From the NCBI RefSeq assembly GCF_018207095.1, contig NZ_QOCZ01000027.1:1-48916 (forward strand): a DNA stretch of 48,916 nucleotides, given 5' to 3'. Shown one piece after another: positions 42,794-48,916 of the stretch. A program made the translations under genes and the position numbers. How positions within the stretch are numbered: position 1 is the first letter of the stretch; each line of letters starts with the position of its first letter. Below the pieces are notes generated by a model, which was not told the DNA's origin, made no database searches, and saw only the letters and a list, made by a program, of their open reading frames with translations. Source of the DNA: Nocardiopsis sp. MG754419 (GTDB taxonomy: Bacteria; Actinomycetota; Actinomycetes; Streptosporangiales; Streptosporangiaceae).

Positions 42794-43273
42794 GCCGTGC
42801 ACGCGGTCGTCGTCATCGCCGTCGGGCGGAGGCGGGGGCAGCGCGGAACGCGCCACAGGGTGCCTCACCGGCGAGGAGGAGGGGCCCTTGAGTGGATGAG
42901 TCCCCTTCCTGCCGGCCGGGAAGGACAGAAGTCGCTCGGGCGGCGACGTGCCGGGATCGCGCCCGCCCCGTACAGGCCACACGACCATGGGTCCGTGGAC
43001 CCCAGAGGTCGGAGCAGCCGGAGAGGCCGGAGGGACCCGACCCCACGGCCGCCGCACCGCCCGCGACCGCACCGATATCCCCGCGTGCGCGCCTCGTTCG
43101 GGTCCGCGAAAAAAGATCCACGACACGGCGAACTCGAACGCTCCGGGCGACATCGCAGTACATATAAACAATGGACGGACGCACATGGAGCGCCGACAGG
43201 AGTGGACCGAAGAGCAACGGAGGAAAAGGGGCGAGCCGCCCCGCGACCGGGATATCGAACCCAGGAGGCGACG

Positions 43274-43657
43274 ATGCGCATCACACGGAGCGCAACCCTG
43301 AACGACGCCCTCCAGGCGAGAGCGCGTTCGTCGCGAGGCCCGGCCGGCGCCCCCGTCACCTCCACCGTGACCCTGGCCCCGAGAACCGGGAAAGCGCTGA
43401 TCGACGGCCTGGCCAGGGGGTCGCACCCGCACTCCGACGCGTCCGTGAAGCCGGCGCTCAGCCCTCGGAGACGACCGTGCGGGACACCCGGCGCGGCGCA
43501 CCTTCGAGGATCGCCCACAGCGACTCCGGACATCGTAACAAGTAACCCGGACACCAGGGCTCTCACGGTGAAAGCCACGCCTTTTCGAGTGAGGCGTGAG
43601 CGCATTTTTCACCCACAGAACAAGCCCTTGAACCGACTGATAGCACCTCACCCGTAG
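43274..43657 (+). CDS. Hypothetical small protein, possibly frameshifted
   Basis: 127 residues from ATG 43274, preceded by a perfect AGGAGG 5 bp upstream, one of the best ribosome binding sites in the window. The first 60 codons have strong G/C third-position bias (MRITRSATLNDALQARARSS, VTSTVTLAPRTGKALIDGLA). From about 43455 the bias is lost in this frame and appears in another frame ending at 43545 (QPSETTVRDTRRGAPSRIAH), hinting at a frameshift or a shorter true end. There is no signal peptide and no known family. Isolated between remnants and a lipoprotein gene. Confidence 0.45.
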   Translation: MRITRSATLNDALQARARSSRGPAGAPVTSTVTLAPRTGKALIDGLARGSHPHSDASVKPALSPRRRPCGTPGAAHLRGSPTATPDIVTSNPDTRALTVKATPFRVRRERIFHPQNKPLNRLIAPHP

Positions 43658-43713
43658 TACAGATCACGGCACTCGCCATACCGCATCCCCCACCGCCGCA
43701 AGAAAGGAACATC

Positions 43714-44469
43714 ATGAAGCGCGACCTCCGTTCCACCACCCTGGCCCTCGCGACCTCCGGCCTGGTGGTCCTCGCCTCCGCCGCGTGCTCGGGCCAGGCG
43801 ATGTACGACACGGTGATGTCGGCGGAATCCACCGAGACGGGCGCGGCCGGCGACGGCGAGACGGAGACCCGGACGCTGGCGGGGAAGATGGAGTTCGTGG
43901 CCCCGGGTGAACTGCTCATCGACGGCCAGTCCTTCTTCGTCACCGAGAACACGGAGATCGTCGGCGGCGTCAACACCTGTCCGGCCGACGAGGGCGTCGG
44001 CGAGGACGGCTTCGGGATCGTGGAGTGCGATCTGGAGTCGGTCGAGACCACCCTCCAGGCGGGCACGCCCGTCTACGCCCAGGTAGAGATGGACGAGAAC
44101 GGGAACGCCGCATCGATCAACGAGTACGCCCGGGACGTGCAGGACCCCGGTGAGACGGACGGCCCCGAGGACGGTGACGGCGAGGCCCCGGAGGAGAGCG
44201 GCGGGTTCACCGGGATCGCGTCGGGTGAGCTGGAGTACGTGGCCCCGGGCGAGTACATCGTCGATGGCACCGCGTTCTACGTCGCGGAGGACACGCGGAT
44301 CACCGCTGGCAAGTACGCCTGTGTCGATGGCGTTCAGGACCCCGACACCGGCGACGTCAGGTGTGACTTCGACGAGTTCGACGCCACCCTCGCGAACGGG
44401 ACCGTCATCCTCGCCTCGGTCGACATGGTCGACGGGATCGCCGAGACGATCACCGAGATCGAGCCCTGA
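43714..44469 (+). CDS. Lipoprotein with two tandem ~80-residue repeats
   Basis: 251 residues; lipobox ASAAC gives a lipidated Cys25. After a short linker, two copies of one domain follow: unit 1 (about 56-137) begins GKMEFVAPGELLIDGQSFFV, unit 2 (about 168-248) begins GELEYVAPGEYIVDGTAFYV. Each has one Cys pair (NTCP...VECD; YACV...VRCD) and ends with an Ala/Gly-V strand plus acidic turn. A disordered acidic linker (DPGETDGPEDGDGEAPEESG) separates them. The repeat resembles DUF5666-type small beta-barrels, but I am not certain. It is exported and membrane-anchored. The ATG follows AAGAAAGGAAC. Confidence 0.72.
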   Translation: MKRDLRSTTLALATSGLVVLASAACSGQAMYDTVMSAESTETGAAGDGETETRTLAGKMEFVAPGELLIDGQSFFVTENTEIVGGVNTCPADEGVGEDGFGIVECDLESVETTLQAGTPVYAQVEMDENGNAASINEYARDVQDPGETDGPEDGDGEAPEESGGFTGIASGELEYVAPGEYIVDGTAFYVAEDTRITAGKYACVDGVQDPDTGDVRCDFDEFDATLANGTVILASVDMVDGIAETITEIEP

Positions 44470-45019
44470 GGCGCTGAAGGTCCTTCGCGTGCAGGGGTCG
44501 AGATCCGCTTCACGATCGACCCGTCGCACCGCGGGGGTCCGGGGCACCGCGCCGGTGAGGCGGACGCGCACGGTCGTCGCATCGCGTGACACCGGTCGGC
44601 CGCCACCGGGAAATCGCGTCGGAACGCTCGGCCGGGGTCGAACCCGGCCGGGCGTTCCTCGTGCGCGGCCGCACTCGTCTCCGGGATCAGGACCCATAGA
44701 GTGAGCGACGACTTCTCTCTCCTTCTCGATTTACCCTCGGCGCAGTTCACGGGGTCCGCCACGGAATGCGCATAGTCATCAACGGACGGATTCGCCACGC
44801 CGATCCCGGCGCCCGTACCCCTCACAGATCGTCCCGCTCCAGGCACCGACCCCCTGGGCGCCCTCAGCAGGACTCCCCGACGAGGTCGACCACGTCCTGA
44901 CCTCGTTCCGGCACGAGAACGCGAGCCTTTCCCACTGACGTCACCGAGGTGAACGCCTCGCACGGGCGTGGACCCGCCTCACCGGAAGACCCCGCGCGGG
45001 CGGGCGGCGGAGGGGAGGG
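44470..45019. other. 550-bp interval without a convincing gene
   Basis: ORFs on both strands have poor codon bias. It contains the hairpin at 44622-44657. An A+T-richer stretch around 44700-44790 carries no recognisable element. Confidence 0.4.
44622..44657. terminator. 15-bp hairpin downstream of the lipoprotein gene
   Basis: GAACGCTCGGCCGGG (44622-44636) pairs with CCCGGCCGGGCGTTC (44643-44657), one position being a G-T mismatch, with a 6-nt loop. It is 150 bp after the lipoprotein stop and may be its terminator. Confidence 0.5.
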
Positions 45020-45403
45020 TCAGGGGTGCGTCGCGGCCCGGTCGGACTCGCTGCGCAGCACACAGAACTCGTTGCCCTCGGGGTCGGCGAGGACCACCCA
45101 GCCCGAACCATCGGGGTTGCGTCGGTCTTCGACGAGGCCGGCACCGAGGCCGAGCAGCCGCTCCACCTCCTGCTCGCGCGAGGTCTCGGGGCGCAGGCAC
45201 AGGTGGAACCGGTTCTTGGTCGTCTTGGGCTCGGGCACCCGGTTGAAGTGCAGCACCGGCCCCTCGGCCAGGAGCACCTCGGTCTCCGGGTCACCCGGCC
45301 GGCTCTCCGGATGCACCGGGCGGCCCGTCACCCCGCTCCAGAACCGCGCCAGTTCGTAGGCGTCCGTGCAGTCGATCGCCATGTTCCGCAGCATCGAGAC
45401 CAT
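45020..45403 (-). CDS. VOC-family protein (glyoxalase/bleomycin-resistance fold)
   Basis: 127 residues from ATG 45403 (MVSMLRNMAIDCTDAYELAR). VOC features: FWSGVTGRPVHPE, VLHFNRVPEPKTTKNRFHLC with a metal-type His, and the closing WVVLADPEGNEFCVLRS. Members bind metal ions and act on diverse small molecules or sequester drugs; the substrate here is unknown. The frame is open to 45616, but that leader is Arg/Gly-rich and non-conserved. It follows the ECF42 sigma gene on the same strand, 148 bp away. Confidence 0.85.
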   Translation of the reverse strand: MVSMLRNMAIDCTDAYELARFWSGVTGRPVHPESRPGDPETEVLLAEGPVLHFNRVPEPKTTKNRFHLCLRPETSREQEVERLLGLGAGLVEDRRNPDGSGWVVLADPEGNEFCVLRSESDRAATHP

Positions 45404-45551
45404 GTGCGCCAGACTCGCAGATCGCCGCGGCGCACGCGCCACCGGGTCGGAACCGACCCAGACGTACCGTCGCCCTCCCCCACCGGTCCGACGGCCCGCC
45501 CACGAGAACCCTGCCGGCCGGACCGCGCCACGCCGCCCGGCTCCGAACCGC

Positions 45552-46832
45552 CTACCCCGCGCCACCGTCCGGGGGCACGGGCCCCCGCGCGCGCTCCCGC
45601 AGCAGCGCCCGTTCACGCTCGTTGCGGGTCAGCCCCGCAGCCCGCGCGTACTCGGCCCGGGCCTCCTCGTCCCGCCCCGACCGTTGGAGCAGGTCGGCCC
45701 GCACGGCCGGCAACAGGTGGTATCCCTCCAGCGCACCGGACGCATCCAGTGCGTCCACGATCGCCATCGCCGCGTCGGGGCCCGCCGCCATCGACACGGC
45801 CACCGCGCGGTTGAGCTCGACCACCGGCGACCCGGTACGCCTGGCCAGCGCCTCGTAGAGGACGGCGATCGCCCGCCAGTCCGTGTCCTGCGCGGTGGGG
45901 GCCACGGCGTGCTGCGCCGCGATGCCCGCCTGGAGGGAGTACACGCCACGTGTCCGGCCCGGATCCGTGGGGAACGAACGCTCCAGCGCGGCCAGCCCCC
46001 GTTGGACGAGCAGACGGTCCCAGCGGGAGCGGTCCTGCTCCGCCAGGGGCACCGCCGCACCGTCGGGACCCACGCGGGCACGGAACCGGGAGGCCTGGAG
46101 TTCCATGAGCGCGATCAGCCCGTGCGCCTCGGCCTCCTCGGGTACCAGCCCGACCAGGATCCGCCCCAGCCGCATGGCCTCCTCGCACAGCTCGGGCCGC
46201 AACCACCGCTCCCCCGAGGTGGCGGTGTACCCCTCGTTGAAGACCAGGTAGAGCACCTCCAGCACGTCGGTGAGACGGGCGTCGCGGTCCCCGCCCGAGG
46301 GCACCTCGAACGGCACCCGTTTCTCGCTCAACCGCCGTTTGGCCCGCACGATGCGCTGGGCGACGGTGGATTCGGACACCAGGAAGGCGCGGGCGATCTC
46401 GTCGGTGGTGAGTCCGCCGAGCAGGCGGAGGGTCAGCGCGACCCGGGCCCGCGTGGACAGCACGGGGTGGCAGCACACGAACATGAGCCGGAGCAGATCG
46501 TCGCCGTAGTCCTCCTCCAGGACGGCGTCGAAGTCGGCCGAACCGTCGTGTTCGGCGATCGCACGGCCGAGTTCCACCATGTGCCGTTGGAAGCGTTCGT
46601 CCCGCCGCCACCGGTCGAGGATCCGGCGCTTGGCGACGGTGGTCAGCCACGCTCCGGGGCGTTGGGGCACACCCTCTTCCGGCCACTTCTCCAGGGCCGT
46701 GACCAGGGCGTCCTGAGCGAACTCCTCGGCCAGGCCGACGTCGCCGACCATACGGGTGAGCGCGGCGACGAGTCGGGCCGACTCGATCCGCCAGACCGCC
46801 TCCACCTCACGTGTCACCTCGGTGTGGGCCAC
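45552..46832 (-). CDS. ECF sigma factor, ECF42 group with C-terminal TPR-like extension
   Basis: 426 residues from GTG 46832 (an in-frame GTG at 46820 is an alternative). Sigma region 2: ARLVAALTRMVGDVGLAEEF and ALEKWPEEGVPQRPGAWLTT; region 4: GGLTTDEIARAFLVSESTVA then QRIVRAKRRL. A 230-residue extension follows, with LEVLYLVFNEGYTATSGERW and helical TPR-like pairs, including VYSLQAGIAAQHAVAPTAQD and PVVELNRAVAVSMAAGPDAA. This is the ECF42 type, known to be paired with DGPF/YCII-domain proteins; one is encoded just upstream. It lacks an anti-sigma factor; activity is thought to depend on its extension. The likely role is control of the DGPF gene. Confidence 0.88.
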   Translation of the reverse strand: MAHTEVTREVEAVWRIESARLVAALTRMVGDVGLAEEFAQDALVTALEKWPEEGVPQRPGAWLTTVAKRRILDRWRRDERFQRHMVELGRAIAEHDGSADFDAVLEEDYGDDLLRLMFVCCHPVLSTRARVALTLRLLGGLTTDEIARAFLVSESTVAQRIVRAKRRLSEKRVPFEVPSGGDRDARLTDVLEVLYLVFNEGYTATSGERWLRPELCEEAMRLGRILVGLVPEEAEAHGLIALMELQASRFRARVGPDGAAVPLAEQDRSRWDRLLVQRGLAALERSFPTDPGRTRGVYSLQAGIAAQHAVAPTAQDTDWRAIAVLYEALARRTGSPVVELNRAVAVSMAAGPDAAMAIVDALDASGALEGYHLLPAVRADLLQRSGRDEEARAEYARAAGLTRNERERALLRERARGPVPPDGGAG

Positions 46833-46938
46833 GGCACCATGACAGCACCGGCGGACCGGGACCGCAACCGATCGAGCGGCCGCGGGGTCGGCGCCACCAG
46901 GGTTCGGGCGGACGGCGGCGACGCCCCGCGACCGCGGT

Positions 46939-46972
46939 ACCGGGGCCGGGTCCGGCCGGACCCGGCCCCGGT
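46939..46972. terminator. 34-bp perfect palindrome between DGPF and sigma genes
   Basis: The sequence from 46939 to 46972 is fully self-complementary. It lies 12 bp after the DGPF stop and 107 bp before the sigma start, so it should end most DGPF transcripts and separate the two genes. Confidence 0.7.
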
Positions 46973-46984
46973 GGCTCTCCGTCG

Positions 46985-47407
46985 CTACTGCTGTGCGCGC
47001 AGGGCCCGCTCGCGCTCCTTGAGCTCCTCGGGCATCTGCTCCAGGTCCTCCAGTTCGGCGATCCGACGCAACTGGAGCTTCATCTCGGTGGAGTCCCCCG
47101 CCGGCGGGTGCGGGCAGCGCCGGGCCCACTCCAGCGCCTCGGCGTGCGAGGACACCTGGAGCAGCCAGAACCCGGCGATGAACTCCTTGGCCTCGGTGAA
47201 GGGCCCGTCGACGACGTTCGCCTCCCCGTTCCGGAAGATGACCTCGGCGCCCTCGGAGGTCGAGGTCAGCCCCTCACCGGACAGCAGGACCCCCGCCTTG
47301 AGCATCTCCTCGTTGTAGGCGGCCATCGCCTCGAACGCCTCGGCGGGCGGATCGTAGTCGGTGGCCTCGGTCTCCGGGGTGCTCATGATCGACATCAGGT
47401 AACGCAT
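46985..47407 (-). CDS. YCII/DGPF-domain protein (ECF42 partner)
   Basis: 140 residues from ATG 47407 with GAGGG upstream. It opens MRYLMSIMSTPE and carries the DGPF motif in VVDGPFTEAKEFIAGFWLLQ (about 66-85), then EALEWARRCPHP and an acidic/basic C-terminal helix. DGPF proteins have the ferredoxin-like YCII fold and are the main regulatory targets of ECF42 sigma factors; their enzymatic function is unknown. The upstream region 47408-47542 may contain an ECF42 promoter that I cannot identify by eye. Confidence 0.92.
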   Translation of the reverse strand: MRYLMSIMSTPETEATDYDPPAEAFEAMAAYNEEMLKAGVLLSGEGLTSTSEGAEVIFRNGEANVVDGPFTEAKEFIAGFWLLQVSSHAEALEWARRCPHPPAGDSTEMKLQLRRIAELEDLEQMPEELKERERALRAQQ

Positions 47408-47542
47408 GATGCTCGCCCTCTTCCGGGTGCGGCGCGGGGACCTCTCTCCCGCTCTCACCTGTTCGTCGAACGGGACGACGCCGGATCGACACGCCCGCAC
47501 GAGAGATTTTCGCCGACGCTCTGAGTACCCCGTCGGTGCGGG

Positions 47543-48904
47543 TCAGACGCCTGCGCGGCCACCTTCGGCCGACTTCCGTTCCGAGGCATCCTTTCGTCGC
47601 TCGCACTCGTCCGCCTCACGTTCGATCGCGTCCGCCCGGTGCGCCAGGCGCCGTAACGCGGGCAGGACCAGCACCAGGCAGAGGAGGACGACGCCCGCGG
47701 CGAACAGGGAGGGGATGCGCAGATCCACCCGGCCGAGGAGCCCACCGAGCACCGATCCGACCGGAGTGAGTCCGAACCCGAGGAACTGAGAGCAGGACAT
47801 CATGCGGCCGAGCATCGCGCCCGGGACCACCCGCTGGACCACGCCGAGCAGCACCGTGTTGGAGACGGCCATGACCGCGCCCAGAACGGTCCACGCGACC
47901 ACGGCGATGGAGACGTTCGGCGCGACGGCCACCAGGGCGCACAACGTCCCCTGGAGAACGAAGCCGCCCACCTGGAGAGGGAAGCGCCCCAGGCGTGCGA
48001 CCAGCCACCCGGCCAGGATCGCGCCGACGAGCGCGCCGGCGGCCAGGCTCGCCATGAACGCGCCGAACAGGCTCAGGGGCACACCGAAGTGGTCGGTGAC
48101 CAACAGGACCATGACCGCGTTCATCGCCATCAGGCCGATGTTGGTGGCGGCGCCGAACAGCACCATGGCGCGGATCGAGGCGTCACCGAAGGTGTAGCGC
48201 AGGCCCTCGCGGATCTCGTCGAACAGGGAGGTACGGGCCCCGCCGCCCGAACGCCCCACACCGGCGGCCTCGCCGTCCGGGGACCCTGGCCGGCGGACCG
48301 CCAAGGGAAGCCCCAGCAGCACCAGCGCGCCCAGGAGATAGGCGCCCGCGTTGACCGCCAGGGGCAACGCGGCGGCGATGACGAACAGGAACCCGGCCAA
48401 CGGGGCGCCGCCGAAGTCCTCGGTGACCGTCCGGCCGCCCACCAGCCGACCGTTGGCCCGCTCCAACGTTCCGGCGGGGGCGATGTCGGGCAGCATGGCC
48501 CGACCCGCCAGGTCGTAGAGGACCTCGAAGCACATGGCCAGGAACATGGCGAGGACGATCGTCCAGATCGAGGCGTTGCCGGTCGCCACCACCACCGCCA
48601 GGCCCGCGACCACCAGGGCGCGGGCGAGGTTGGCGCCGACCATGAGGCGGACCCGGTCCACCCGGTCGACCACCGCCCCGGCCAGGAGCCCGAACAGCAG
48701 CCAGGGCAGGAAGCGGGCGACGGCGATCAGGGAGACCAGGAAGGGGTCGTTGGTGAGCGTGGCGGCCAACATCGGCAGCGCGGTGAGCATGAGCCCGTCG
48801 GCGAGGTTGCTGGACAGGCTGCCGGTCCAGAACCGATGGAAGTTCCGGCCCAGGGCGGGACCGCGTCGACGTGTGCTCTTCCGGGTGGGGCGTGCGCTGT
48901 TCAC
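47543..48904 (-). CDS. MFS exporter (MFS_3/EntS-like)
   Basis: 453 residues, starting with GTG 48904 near the window end, so an upstream start is possible. About twelve TM helices; GRNFHRFWTGSLSSNLADGL at the N-terminus, motif A-like AGAVVDRVDRVRLM (about 75-88), LPDIAPAGTLERANGRL, and a basic loop (TSLFDEIREGLRYTFGDASI) between the halves are characteristic of the MFS_3 group that includes enterobactin exporter EntS. Substrate unknown. The C-terminus is a hydrophilic Arg/Glu-rich tail. Confidence 0.85.
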   Translation of the reverse strand: MNSARPTRKSTRRRGPALGRNFHRFWTGSLSSNLADGLMLTALPMLAATLTNDPFLVSLIAVARFLPWLLFGLLAGAVVDRVDRVRLMVGANLARALVVAGLAVVVATGNASIWTIVLAMFLAMCFEVLYDLAGRAMLPDIAPAGTLERANGRLVGGRTVTEDFGGAPLAGFLFVIAAALPLAVNAGAYLLGALVLLGLPLAVRRPGSPDGEAAGVGRSGGGARTSLFDEIREGLRYTFGDASIRAMVLFGAATNIGLMAMNAVMVLLVTDHFGVPLSLFGAFMASLAAGALVGAILAGWLVARLGRFPLQVGGFVLQGTLCALVAVAPNVSIAVVAWTVLGAVMAVSNTVLLGVVQRVVPGAMLGRMMSCSQFLGFGLTPVGSVLGGLLGRVDLRIPSLFAAGVVLLCLVLVLPALRRLAHRADAIEREADECERRKDASERKSAEGGRAGV

Positions 48905-48916
48905 GGGGGATCTCTT

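Larger units (their letters stand above)
42410..43273. other. 864-bp accessory-looking interval
   Basis: No intact gene is recognised. It holds repeat copy B (42520-42557), a DUF6924-like fragment on the minus strand (42656-42793) and, near 43161-43170, an A+T-rich CATATAAACA that may be a -10 region reading rightward. A charged 38-residue frame starts at ATG 43185 (MERRQEWTEEQRRKRGEPPR) and ends at 43301, overlapping the next ORF; it lacks a clear ribosome binding site. Confidence 0.4.

Noticed and set aside
41375-43651. 758-aa ORF fusing upstream sequence to the epimerase
   Set aside because: Only the part from 42409 has family conservation; the upstream frame passes through a repeat and regions without codon bias, so a genuine fusion is unlikely.

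Overview
The window (48.9 kb, about 70% G+C, strong G/C bias at third codon positions) looks like chromosomal DNA of a filamentous high-GC actinomycete. A Nocardiopsis-like member of the Streptosporangiales is my best guess. The basis is the HspR-regulated dnaK-grpE-dnaJ-hspR-clpB block with a HAIR operator, an EtfD-type membrane iron-sulfur oxidoreductase, a polar-growth (DivIVA-type) coiled-coil protein, a spore-associated-protein-A-like secreted protein beside a Ser/Thr kinase, and an ECF42-type sigma factor with its DGPF partner. I saw no tRNA, rRNA, CRISPR array, insertion sequence or prophage.

Layout. 1-7 kb: the 5' part of mutA (methylmalonyl-CoA mutase small subunit), cut by the window edge, diverging from a lipoprotein across a CRP-like palindrome; then on the minus strand a membrane Ser/Thr kinase with a SapA-like secreted protein, an acidic PQQ-propeller lipoprotein and YigZ. 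7-10.5 kb: an unknown membrane protein, a copper-SOD-like lipoprotein, a second YidC-type insertase with a small DUF6412-like membrane protein, and a small unknown protein. 10.4-17.3 kb: a translationally coupled D-aminoacylase/PfkB kinase pair diverging from RidA, a methyltransferase, and a TetR/MFS efflux divergon with readable promoter and operator. 17.4-21.9 kb: GNAT, DivIVA-like protein, gamma-carbonic anhydrase, and two poorly known proteins.

22-30.6 kb: an ABC-2 exporter operon ending in an unusual protein in which two complete DesK/NarL-type histidine kinases are fused head to tail. The first copy has lost its phospho-acceptor His and there is no adjacent response regulator. A DUF418 protein and a normal two-component pair follow. 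30.7-40.9 kb: the EtfD-like oxidoreductase, a long divergent spacer with two kinds of operator, and the chaperone regulon dnaK, grpE, dnaJ, hspR, clpB. 40.9-48.9 kb: a CD225-like protein, an epimerase, a 1.3-kb accessory-looking stretch (gene remnant, dispersed repeat, small ORF with a perfect ribosome binding site), a lipoprotein with an internal duplication, a VOC protein, the ECF42 sigma/DGPF pair, and an MFS exporter.

Many genes are separated by very strong perfect palindromes that probably act as bidirectional terminators. All functions are inferred from sequence motifs read by eye; no database search was run.
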